Shown here: one piece after another, positions 1 to 6,861 of the stretch
How positions within the stretch are numbered: position 1 is the first letter of the stretch
Layout of the letters: each line of letters starts with the position of its first letter
Assembly: GCA_030587365.1 (NCBI GenBank)
Contig: JAUQZE010000016.1
Span: 1-32,859 of the forward strand
Direction of reading: 5' to 3'
DNA: 32,859 bases
Source of the DNA: Candidatus Freyarchaeota archaeon
Lineage (GTDB): Archaea > Asgardarchaeota > Jordiarchaeia > Jordiarchaeales > Jordiarchaeaceae
Position numbers and translations under genes: made by a program
Notes under the pieces: model-generated
Told to the model about the DNA's origin: nothing
Seen by the model: only the letters and a program-made list of their open reading frames with translations
Database searches by the model: none

Positions 1-220
1 TGCGCCAGAAGGCCATCGCTTGCAGCTCCTCTGAATGGAAGCTCCAGTCCCTAGCCGCGCACTCGGGGTTGCTGCACATGAGCACCCTCTCCAGGACGTA
101 GATTTCTCCCTCAAGTGTTACAATCTTCCTGGGGTTGCAGTTGTACTTCTTCACGAGCCTTGACCCACAGAGGGGGCACGCATCAAAACTCGTCCTGCAT
201 TCAACAACTTGCCGTTCCAT
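1..220 (-). CDS. Partial zinc-ribbon, transposase-like protein (N-terminus only)
   Basis: The minus strand reads from ATG at 220-218 to the window edge without a stop, giving about 73 residues. A CPLCGS motif near residue 15 and a CSNPEC motif near residue 49 form two halves of a four-cysteine zinc ribbon. Between them lies a basic stretch (NPRKIVTLEGEIYVLER). This layout, a zinc ribbon followed by a TLEG-type strand and then CxNxxC, is what I recall from the DNA-binding N-terminus of several archaeal transposases, so a transposase is the best guess. The catalytic domain lies outside the window and cannot be checked. A TATA-like CCTATATAGG sits about 25 bases upstream, which would give a nearly leaderless transcript. 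The gene diverges from the CRISPR leader. Confidence 0.5.
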   Translation of the reverse strand, partial: MERQVVECRTSFDACPLCGSRLVKKYNCNPRKIVTLEGEIYVLERVLMCSNPECAARDWSFHSEELQAMAFWR

Positions 221-239
221 AATCTAAAAGCGAATTACA

Positions 240-249
240 CCTATATAGG
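240..249 (-). promoter_or_regulatory. TATA box of the partial zinc-ribbon gene
   Basis: The 10-base palindrome CCTATATAGG lies 20-29 bases upstream of the ATG at 220. This is the usual archaeal TATA distance for a leaderless transcript. Confidence 0.4.
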
Positions 250-288
250 AGTTTCCATTGAACATATGGGTAAGCTACCTCCTCGGTT

Positions 289-335
289 ACTCGAACAGAT
301 TTATAAAGGATATGCATTTTTCCTAGTGTTCGAGT
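289..335. repeat. 9-bp perfect inverted repeat in the CRISPR leader
   Basis: ACTCGAACA (289-297) and TGTTCGAGT (327-335) are exact reverse complements with 29 bases between them. The loop holds a TATA-like TTTATAAAGG (300-309). It could be an operator controlling leader transcription, an integration-related site, or the end of the neighbouring transposase-like element. Confidence 0.55.
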
Positions 336-398
336 GAGCCCTCCCAAAAGAAGCCTTTATAAGACTCTAAATCTAAAAATAAATAATATAATATAACC

Positions 399-2545
399 CT
401 TGCAAAAGAAGTTCCTCAGTAACGAGGATTGAAAGTATCTTAAAATATACTTTAATTCAGAATTTATTAAAGTCTTGCAAAAGAAGTTCCTCAGTAACGA
501 GGATTGAAAGCTAGCTTCTAGGAAGGAATACCAAACTGTAGGAACGCTCTTGCAAAAGAAGTTCCTCAGTAACGAGGATTGAAAGCCTGGTGGCTCAGAG
601 TATCATGCGGCGAGAAGTAGGACATCTTGCAAAAGAAGTTCCTCAGTAACGAGGATTGAAAGCCCTCAATAGTTCCCTCGACACCTTCTCCCACACCGCC
701 TTGCAAAAGAAGTTCCTCAGTAACGAGGATTGAAAGAACAAATCGGTAGTGTTATACAGGTTAGTTGCATTAATACTTGCAAAAGAAGTTCCTCAGTAAC
801 GAGGATTGAAAGCTTAATCTTTTCGGATACGTTTTTAAGATAACTTTTAGTTCTTGCAAAAGAAGTTCCTCAGTAACGAGGATTGAAAGAACAAATCGGT
901 AGTATTGTATAGGTTGGTTGCATTACTTGCAAAAGAAGTTCCTCAGTAACGAGGATTGAAAGGAGATTTTTCACAAGCTGTACAATGTAGTTTATCTTTA
1001 CTTGCAAAAGAAGTTCCTCAGTAACGAGGATTGAAAGTTCTATCAGCGAATATTTCTTGCTAAGTAGGTGAAAAACTTGCAAAAGAAGTTCCTCAGTAAC
1101 GAGGATTGAAAGTTGAAACCGAGCATGATTACATTCCGTTGTTTAATGCTTGCAAAAGAAGTTCCTCAGTAACGAGGATTGAAAGTTCTATCAGCGAATA
1201 TTTCTTGCTAAGTAGGTGAAAAACTTGCAAAAGAAGTTCCTCAGTAACGAGGATTGAAAGACAACGATAGTAGATTACTGTAATTTTTGGGTAGAGACTT
1301 GCAAAAGAAGTTCCTCAGTAACGAGGATTGAAAGTACTTTCATCTTTGCTTATTTTAAATTGGTCTTTTTCATACTTGCAAAAGAAGTTCCTCAGTAACG
1401 AGGATTGAAAGTTGGTAAATTGATAGAACTTATCAAATATTATGATAGTGCTTGCAAAAGAAGTTCCTCAGTAACGAGGATTGAAAGGAGATCGCGGAGG
1501 CGCCTCCAGATCTGGCGAATATAAACTTGCAAAAGAAGTTCCTCAGTAACGAGGATTGAAAGGTAGCATAGAAGTATGCGTCCACTTGCTGAGTTTTTTC
1601 CTTGCAAAAGAAGTTCCTCAGTAACGAGGATTGAAAGATTTTGATTTGGATAAGGAAATAGAGGGTGAATATGCCGCTTGCAAAAGAAGTTCCTCAGTAA
1701 CGAGGATTGAAAGTAAATAGTAGTTTTTCGGGAGATATACTTTTTAATTTTCTTGCAAAAGAAGTTCCTCAGTAACGAGGATTGAAAGTTTTATTTTCAG
1801 ATAGTTATGTCAGATGTTGCAGAATTTCTTGCAAAAGAAGTTCCTCAGTAACGAGGATTGAAAGATTCCCGCGATAATCAAAGATATCGAACCAACAAAA
1901 TTCTTGCAAAAGAAGTTCCTCAGTAACGAGGATTGAAAGAAAGTTCTAGAAAATCCCTTTTCGGTCAAAAATTGTTTTACTTGCAAAAGAAGTTCCTCAG
2001 TAACGAGGATTGAAAGTTTTTAAAATTTTAAAAAGGATAAATTATTATTTTAATCTTGCAAAAGAAGTTCCTCAGTAACGAGGATTGAAAGTTTAGTTAA
2101 TATTTCTCTGATACTATTTCAAATAATTACTTGCAAAAGAAGTTCCTCAGTAACGAGGATTGAAAGTCTAATTTCTTTTTTTGGTTTTATTTCGGGGGTA
2201 AATCCACTTGCAAAAGAAGTTCCTCAGTAACGAGGATTGAAAGAACACTACAATACGGATACAACACTCTAAACTTAATACTTGCAAAAGAAGTTCCTCA
2301 GTAACGAGGATTGAAAGCATAGTATTCCTGTTCCCAATATTAGGATTCCTAATATACTTGCAAAAGAAGTTCCTCAGTAACGAGGATTGAAAGTTAACAA
2401 CTATTCCTCTGCATAGTGAGTCTGTTAATGTTGCTTGCAAAAGAAGTTCCTCAGTAACGAGGATTGAAAGAATTAATAATTACATTGAATTGGCTGAGGA
2501 CTTGGAGACTTGCAAAAGAAGTTCCTCAGTAACGAGGATTGAAAG
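399..2545 (+). CRISPR. CRISPR array: 29 repeats, 28 spacers
   Basis: The 37-base repeat begins CTTGCAAAAG and ends GATTGAAAG. I counted 29 copies with no differences seen, starting at 399, 474, 549, 626, 700, 776, 853, 926, 1001, 1076, 1149, 1224, 1298, 1375, 1451, 1526, 1601, 1677, 1752, 1828, 1903, 1980, 2055, 2130, 2207, 2281, 2357, 2434 and 2509. Spacers are 36-40 bases. TCCTC and GAGGA inside the repeat form a 5-bp stem with a 6-base loop. Cas6 cleavage at its base would leave the 8-base handle ATTGAAAG. Spacers 9 (1038-1075) and 11 (1186-1223) are identical. Spacers 5 (737-775) and 7 (890-925) are near-identical. The perfect repeats suggest an active or recently active array. The short ORFs readable across it are artefacts. 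Confidence 0.99.
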
Positions 2546-2603
2546 ATAGACTGTTGTAGTTTTCGTCTCTCTACTTTGGTTATTAGGATTCTGTTTTGAG
2601 GTA

Positions 2604-2946
2604 CTATTCTGTTTTCAGTCCTAGTTCCTTAAGCCTTTGGAAGTGGTGATTTCTGGTTTCGAGGTTAGATCTTGAGCTATAGCGGTTGCAGCTATGAGGA
2701 GGTCTGAGTCTGGTATGAGTGTTCCACTTTCCTTTATTTTTTGATATAGGTGGCAGTAGGTTTCGATAATCTTGTTGTTTAGGTTTACGATTAAGAAGCT
2801 TTCTTCTAGGAGTTCTTTGACTTTGGTTCTCTTTTGTGCTTCGACTCCTCTCAGAACTTCCATTAGGGTTATGATGGATATGGCTCCGAATTCGTGTTCT
2901 CTCTTTCGCAGTAGTTCGACTATTGTTTCTGTATCGAGAAGCTCAT
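2604..2946 (-). pseudogene. VapC-like PIN-domain toxin with two frameshifts
   Basis: Joining three reading frames on the minus strand gives an otherwise canonical PIN toxin. The start ATG (2946-2944) overlaps the antitoxin stop in an ATGA. One base seems lost in codon 2, after which the frame reads LLDTETIVELL, then LMEVLRG, then PDSDLLIAATAIAQDL. Near 2672 a second single-base loss shifts the frame. The restored frame reads LETRNHHHFQRLKELGLKTE and stops at TAG (2606-2604). The family's acidic residues are all present: Asp in LLDTE, Glu in EVLRG, and Asp in SDLLIAA. VapC toxins cleave RNA and are neutralised by VapB. As written the gene cannot make full-length toxin. Real decay, a sequencing or assembly error, or less likely programmed frameshifting would explain it. 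Confidence 0.8.
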
Positions 2947-3170
2947 TTCAGCTTGAACTCTTCCCTGAACTCTTTACTCGATTCGAGTATGCTTTCCAGT
3001 TCCTCCTCTGTGAGTTTTTCCGCCAGTTTCTTGAATGCCTGTTTGGCTTTCAGCCTCTTGGCTTCCATGTAAAGCTCGAGGAGGAATTCGCCCCACTCTT
3101 CTTCGCCCTTAGCCTCCTCCAGAATTTTTTTGATTTCGGTTGGAACTGATATAGTTGAGTACTTATCCAT
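2943..3170 (-). CDS. VapB-like antitoxin
   Basis: This 75-residue protein is charged and helix-rich and lies directly upstream of, and overlapping, the PIN-domain gene. Its short N-terminal strand (STISVP) followed by a helix resembles the DNA-binding N-terminus of archaeal VapB antitoxins. The rest is rich in Glu and Lys, as expected for a toxin-wrapping tail. An intact antitoxin next to a broken toxin is a common decay pattern. A TATA-like ATATTATATAAT lies at about 3202-3213 on this strand, 30-40 bases upstream of the ATG, so the leader is very short. The assignment rests mainly on position, size and composition. Confidence 0.65.
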   Translation of the reverse strand: MDKYSTISVPTEIKKILEEAKGEEEWGEFLLELYMEAKRLKAKQAFKKLAEKLTEEELESILESSKEFREEFKLK

Positions 3171-3218
3171 CTATATCACTACAAAACTACGTAACGATTA
3201 ATTATATAATATTTTTTC

Positions 3219-3398
3219 ACTGAACAGTCTGAGAATTAACAGTTCAGTTAATCATACAGTCAAAAAAATGCAAAACAAAAAACCAAAAAATAAACGAAAA
3301 AATAAAAAGAAAAGAAAACAAAAGAAAATACAAGACAAGAAAATAATACATCCCCAAAAAAAGTTCTACAAAAAATAAACCAAGGAGGGAGAAGGAAC
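3219..3398. repeat. 7-bp inverted repeat and A-rich T-poor tract between vapB and cas6
   Basis: ACTGAAC (3219-3225) and GTTCAGT (3242-3248) are exact reverse complements in the divergent intergenic region and may be an autoregulatory operator for vapBC. From about 3257 to 3380 the plus strand is nearly all A with scattered C and G, and T is rare. No gene is supported here: ORFs on the minus strand translate to low-complexity Phe/Leu runs. The cas6 Shine-Dalgarno sequence lies at the right end (3382-3390). Confidence 0.5.
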
Positions 3399-3419
3399 AT
3401 AATCGACCTCTGGATTGAA

Positions 3420-4253
3420 ATGGTGGCCACAGACTCCGGAAGAGTAAAACCATTCACCGGACACCTCATAAGAGGAGCCCTACTGAACCTGATCAAAAAC
3501 GCTGACCCTGATCTCGCCCAAAAGCTCCACGAACCCCACCAGCAGAGACCCTACAGCGTCACACCCGCCACGCCCGTAGCCCACCAGAGAACCATACGCG
3601 AAAACCTCTGGTGGATACAGCCCGGAGAACACGTAAGATTCCACGCGGGATTCCTACAAGACCACGTAGGAGAAAAAGCCTTCCAAAAAATCCTAGAAGG
3701 CAGGCCGGAAATAAAACTCGCAGAAACCCCTTTCACACCCGTGAGAATAGAGGTCAAGAGGACAACACACGAAGAACTGGTGAAAACCGCTCAACCTGAA
3801 ACGGTAGTAACCATAAGATTCCAGTCCCCCACCCAGCTCCCAATAATAGGGAGAGACTTCCCCATGCTCTTCCCGGATCCGAGGTACGTGTACGGAAACC
3901 TGGCCCGCCTATGGAACCAGAACGCCCCACCACAAGTACAGGTGGACACCCAGCAGCTGCACGACTGGATTGAAAAAAATGTCTACATACGCAAATACCG
4001 CCTACAAACCGTGGAAATAGACGTAGGAAAACAGGTGAAACTCGCAGGATTCACAGGAATACTGGAATACCTCCTAAACAGCACAGAAGAATACGCACCC
4101 TGGATAAACATACTCACACGGTACGCAACCACAGCCAACACCGGAGCCAAAAGAACCACGGGAATGGGAGCCACACAAAAAATAGAATATTCCAAAGCAA
4201 AACCGCAACATCAAATGCCAACCGAGCTCTTAAGGAATGCAGAATCGCCCTAA
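3420..4253 (+). CDS. cas6: CRISPR endoribonuclease Cas6
   Basis: The frame gives 277 residues from the first ATG. The N-terminal GHLIRGALLNLI helix and, near residues 238-252, the glycine-rich loop NTGAKRTTGMGATQ are hallmarks of the Cas6 RAMP fold. The enzyme cuts pre-crRNA within the repeat to leave the 8-base handle, and the adjacent array is its natural substrate. The start is odd. A strong Shine-Dalgarno (AAGGAGGGA, 3382-3390) is followed 8 bases later by ATA at 3399, not ATG. The reading frame stays open there and encodes IIDLWIEM, which looks like the missing first beta-strand. The real start may therefore be a rare ATA/ATC or a mutated ATG, and the ATG at 3420 is only the first standard codon. 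The coding strand is T-poor, as in the next two genes. No other cas gene is in the window. Confidence 0.85.
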   Translation: MVATDSGRVKPFTGHLIRGALLNLIKNADPDLAQKLHEPHQQRPYSVTPATPVAHQRTIRENLWWIQPGEHVRFHAGFLQDHVGEKAFQKILEGRPEIKLAETPFTPVRIEVKRTTHEELVKTAQPETVVTIRFQSPTQLPIIGRDFPMLFPDPRYVYGNLARLWNQNAPPQVQVDTQQLHDWIEKNVYIRKYRLQTVEIDVGKQVKLAGFTGILEYLLNSTEEYAPWINILTRYATTANTGAKRTTGMGATQKIEYSKAKPQHQMPTELLRNAESP

Positions 4254-4282
4254 CTTCGGTCGTGGAGAGGATCAAGATAGAG

Positions 4283-4290
4283 ATTTATAC
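4283..4290 (+). promoter_or_regulatory. TATA box upstream of the MNT/HEPN pair
   Basis: ATTTATAC follows the cas6 stop. It predicts transcription starting near 4310-4317, which would cover the MNT and HEPN genes and begin at or just before a short ORF at 4317. Confidence 0.4.
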
Positions 4291-4316
4291 CTGCGCTGCG
4301 ATAAAAGATTGGTAAA

Positions 4317-4436
4317 ATGAATCCACTGAAGGAAGCTTTTCGTAGAGGGATTAACGAGTCGCTTATTTTTAATCAAAAGCAACCTCATATCTCGGTAGGA
4401 GAGGTTCAAGCATGGACAATAAGGAAATGGTCCTAA
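4317..4436 (+). CDS. Possible 39-residue leader ORF (doubtful)
   Basis: ATG at 4317 opens 39 codons that run into the start of the MNT gene and stop at 4434-4436. It lies where the predicted transcript begins, so it could be translated as a leaderless ORF. There is no recognisable domain. It may be fortuitous, or a leader peptide coupling translation to the next gene, whose own Shine-Dalgarno (GTAGGAGAGG, 4395-4404) lies inside it. Confidence 0.2.
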   Translation: MNPLKEAFRRGINESLIFNQKQPHISVGEVQAWTIRKWS

Positions 4437-4948
4437 GGGAAATAGAACGGGTGAAACAGAGGGAGTACATTCCTCTCATTCGAGAATTCGCCTGCGGAGT
4501 CTTAAAAAAGTATAACAGTCGAGTCTACTCCGTGGTGCTCTTCGGCTCCGTTGCCCGCGGAGAAGCCAGAAAAAACAGCGACCTAGACTTCCTCATAGTG
4601 GTAAAAGACCTGCCCGAAAACTACAGCCAGCGTGTAAAGGAAACCTCACAAATCATCGAAAAACTTACACAAATCAAGCTCAACCTATGGGAGCACAGCG
4701 GAATATTCGCCAACATCGAAGCCATTATATTAACACCGGAGGAAGCCTCCATAAACCAGCCAGTCTACCTAGACATGATCACAGACTCCGTGATAATATA
4801 CGACAGAAAAGATTTCATGAGAAACACTCTCTCAAAACTGAGAAAAAAACTGGAAGAAATGGGAGCCAAAAAAATCACCACACCAAAAGGAGACTGGTTC
4901 TGGCAACTCAAAGACAAAGTGGAAAGAGGAGAGGTGCTCAAAATTTGA
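4412..4948 (+). CDS. MNT-type nucleotidyltransferase
   Basis: This 178-residue protein has the nucleotidyltransferase signature GSVARG (45-50) followed by SDLDF, with metal-binding aspartates at about 58 and 60. That is the pol-beta superfamily minimal nucleotidyltransferase fold. In MNT/HEPN pairs the MNT protein usually acts as antitoxin, and several characterised members add AMP to the HEPN partner. The reading frame ends in a TTTGA overlap with the HEPN gene, so the two are translationally coupled. A strong Shine-Dalgarno precedes the ATG. At 178 residues it is longer than the minimal form (about 100 residues). The C-terminal extension is basic and contains a tryptophan-rich WFWQLKDK segment of unknown role. 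Confidence 0.8.
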   Translation: MDNKEMVLREIERVKQREYIPLIREFACGVLKKYNSRVYSVVLFGSVARGEARKNSDLDFLIVVKDLPENYSQRVKETSQIIEKLTQIKLNLWEHSGIFANIEAIILTPEEASINQPVYLDMITDSVIIYDRKDFMRNTLSKLRKKLEEMGAKKITTPKGDWFWQLKDKVERGEVLKI

Positions 4949-5382
4949 GAACCGACAAAATGGCCGAAGACTTCCTCCAACGCGCAAAAGCCAGACTCAC
5001 AGACGCCAGAGCTGCACTCAAAAGAGGCGACTACCCAGACGTAGTACGGTACTCCCAAGAATGCGTAGAACTATCTATCAAAGCATGCCTAAGAATCATA
5101 GGAATAGACTATCCCAAGGTACACGATGTGGGCGACATCCTCGAATACTACAGAAACAGCTTCCCTGAATGGTTCAGAAAAGAGATACCTCAAATGAGGC
5201 AGATTTCAAGAGACCTCTACCAGAAAAGAGGACCAAGCGTATACGGCATCGAAAGAGAAGGAAAAACCGCAAGCGAACTCTTCACCAAAACAGACGCCGA
5301 GGAAGCCCTCCAAAACGCTGAAAAAGCTTACAGCACAAGCCAAAGGTTTTTCAACGAGTATTACAAGAAGCCAGAAGATTAG
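4945..5382 (+). CDS. HEPN-domain protein paired with the MNT gene
   Basis: This all-helical protein of about 140-145 residues shows the HEPN pattern: FLQRAKARLTDARAALKRGDY, then YSQECVELSIKACLRIIGIDYPKVHDV. I choose the TTG start at 4945 because it overlaps the MNT stop and has GAGG ten bases upstream. ATG at 4960 is the alternative and gives 140 residues. Many HEPN toxins are RNases with an RX4-6H motif. I do not see that motif here: the histidine is in YPKVHDV, too far from the preceding Arg. This copy may therefore be a non-nucleolytic type, or use other residues. The position next to cas6 and a CRISPR array suggests a defence-island role, by inference. Confidence 0.75.
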   Translation: MRTDKMAEDFLQRAKARLTDARAALKRGDYPDVVRYSQECVELSIKACLRIIGIDYPKVHDVGDILEYYRNSFPEWFRKEIPQMRQISRDLYQKRGPSVYGIEREGKTASELFTKTDAEEALQNAEKAYSTSQRFFNEYYKKPED

Positions 5383-5557
5383 AAGTCACACGCAAACCTC
5401 AGAACAACCATCACCAAAAAAGGGCAGAAGAAAGCATCAAAAACACCTAGTACACCCTAAAAACCTGCAAGGAAGTCTACAAACATAGGGAAAAACAAAA
5501 AACTCAAAATATAATAATATTAACCACTAGCGGCGGAACACCCTAAGAAGGAAACAG

Positions 5558-5657
5558 CCTGCAAAAGAAGTTCCTCAGTAACTAGGATTGAAAGGCTATT
5601 GGATGATTCGTAGCCTCAAGAAAAAAATAAGGCTTAAAAGAAGTTCCTCAGTAACGA
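5558..5657 (+). CRISPR. Relic repeat-spacer-repeat unit outside the array
   Basis: A 37-base copy of the array repeat at 5558-5594 differs at two positions (the second base, and the G of ACGAGG changed to T). After exactly 38 bases (5595-5632) a second copy starts at 5633, with two bases missing near its start (CTTAAAAG). It matches through CAGTAACGA and then diverges from about 5658. The spacing equals the array's modal spacer length, so this is a true repeat-spacer-repeat unit rather than chance similarity. It lies 3 kb from the array, past cas6 and MNT/HEPN. It could be a dead remnant or a fixed crRNA-like gene. Confidence 0.85.
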
Positions 5658-5677
5658 TTATAGTAAAGAAGGATAGA

Positions 5678-5746
5678 ATGGCTTTTGCGGGACGCGGAAT
5701 ATTTTATAAAAACGATATCTATGTGCTAAAAGGATCCAAAAAATAA
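5678..5746 (+). CDS. 22-residue ORF beside the relic CRISPR unit
   Basis: ATG at 5678 follows AAGGA (5669-5673) at good Shine-Dalgarno spacing and opens 22 codons (MAFAGRGIFYK..., ending KGSKK), stopping at 5744-5746. It begins about 20 bases after the degenerate second repeat. A TATA-like TTTTATAAAAA lies inside it (about 5702-5712), followed by ATGTGCTAA, a start-one-codon-stop triplet series. The peptide is unrecognised. It may be a gene remnant or a small functional element next to the crRNA-like unit. Confidence 0.3.
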   Translation: MAFAGRGIFYKNDIYVLKGSKK

Positions 5747-6048
5747 GTTGCTTAAAAAATGTTGGTTAAACATTGCTGGCAATTATCAAATTTCAGTAGT
5801 GATAGGACTTACGCAGTTGAGTGGGTATGTGTGTGGGGTTGGCGAGGGAATTGACCGAGTTAGCCTTCTTTTTCTATTTCAGCCTTTTTTCGAACTTTCT
5901 TTGAAAGTTGGGCATCAAAAATTCTGGCTTTTACCAACTCAAGGCAAAAAAGGAGAGTTTGATACCGCCACAGGCGCAATTAGCCTACAAAACAACCTCA
6001 ACAGCGTAACTCCTATAGTGAATTGAATTGGGATAATCGCCATGACCA

Positions 6049-6597
6049 CTAAAGGTTTACTGCTCCACAGTGGGGACATGCACCATCAATACTCAGTACA
6101 GGCTTTCTGCAATAAGGACAAATTGTTTCCCTGGGTATAAATGACTCCCAAATTTTTTTCAGTTTCTCTGCAACTTTAGGTTCTATCTCAACATCCTTCG
6201 AATAAAACGATTCAATTCCCACAGAGAAGACTTGAGACTTCTTTGCTTCGGTTTCCTTGCTTGGCGGTATCTGCTTCTGTTGGGGCACAAGAATTTGCTC
6301 TAGTATTTCGTTTTTTTTGGACTCTTTTGAGGAAACCGTTTTCGTATCGGTTGTAGATTTTACTTTTACGGTGGGAATAGTCTGCATTGACCTTGAACTC
6401 ATTGGGGTTTCTGGCTTAGGTGTTCTTGTGGGCTGGGCGTCAATGGTCTGCGTTGTTTCCTCATGCACTCTTCCTACAGGTCTACCCGCAGTTTGAATTC
6501 CAGCGTCAGATGGCTTTATCCTTAAAGCTCTGACTTTTTCGATGATATCCAACATTTCCTTTTTCAATTTTTCATACGAACCATCGAACTCTGTCAT
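6049..6597 (-). CDS. Zinc-ribbon protein with a disordered middle
   Basis: This 182-residue protein starts with a short helical segment (YEKLKKEMLDIIEKVRAL). About 100 residues rich in Thr, Pro, Ser, Lys and Gln follow, probably disordered. It ends in a zinc ribbon with CPYC near 161 and CPHC near 174, separated by an SIDGA turn. Proteins with this layout in archaea are usually of unknown function, and the ribbon may bind a partner protein or nucleic acid. The gene stands alone. A TATA-like CTTATAAC at about 6663-6671 on this strand lies some 70 bases upstream. I do not recognise a specific family. Confidence 0.7.
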   Translation of the reverse strand: MTEFDGSYEKLKKEMLDIIEKVRALRIKPSDAGIQTAGRPVGRVHEETTQTIDAQPTRTPKPETPMSSRSMQTIPTVKVKSTTDTKTVSSKESKKNEILEQILVPQQKQIPPSKETEAKKSQVFSVGIESFYSKDVEIEPKVAEKLKKIWESFIPRETICPYCRKPVLSIDGACPHCGAVNL

Positions 6598-6861
6598 GTT
6601 TTTTTCCTAGCCCCATGTTCTTAAGGAGAATTTTTCGCCGTTCCAAGAGAACGCTCCTCAGAGTTATAAGTCCATGAATAAATATATATCTATTTCTTTT
6701 CTCTTTGTGGGCTATGTAGATTTATTCGGTTCCGTCCCTCTCATAAAGCTCCAAATCGTTAAAGCAGCCTCAGACTTATCGCCTACAGCAGGTATGCTGA
6801 TTCATACCTATGAAGACCTATGTAAGTTGAAACTCTGCTGCATTCACTTTTTAAAAAAGGA
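6598..6861. other. Intergenic region with no confirmed gene
   Basis: This stretch carries promoter-like A/T-rich sequence for the minus-strand zinc-ribbon gene at its left. A start-less minus-strand frame at about 6719-6800 reads IPAVGDKSEAALTIWSF and could be a fragment of a lost gene. The plus-strand ORF readable across 6674-7288 lies mostly antisense to the next gene and is not credible. Confidence 0.3.

Larger units (their letters stand above)
236..398 (+). promoter_or_regulatory. CRISPR leader with TATA box
   Basis: This non-coding stretch lies directly upstream of the first repeat and is A/T-rich near the array. A good archaeal TATA box, CTTTATAAG, is at 355-363, which predicts transcription starting near 385-392, just before repeat 1. 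Repeats end in ATTGAAAG, the usual crRNA 5' handle, so transcription runs left to right and this side is the leader. Confidence 0.7.

Noticed and set aside
870..2440. Short minus-strand ORFs across the CRISPR array
   Set aside because: They are translations of the repeat, with the same heptapeptide-like segments recurring at each repeat, and are not genes.
2772..3149. 125-codon plus-strand ORF opposite vapB/vapC
   Set aside because: It is antisense to a better supported toxin-antitoxin pair and rich in Ser, Phe and Leu as expected of a shadow frame.
3244..3496. Two minus-strand ORFs with Phe/Leu-rich sequence (apparent membrane proteins)
   Set aside because: They are produced by the A-rich tract read on the other strand; there is no Shine-Dalgarno and the composition is low-complexity.
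5748..6026. 92-codon plus-strand ORF
   Set aside because: It has no Shine-Dalgarno, no recognisable motif and mixed hydrophobic/polar noise. It contains GGACTTACGCA, which resembles the end of some insertion sequences, but no matching partner end was found.
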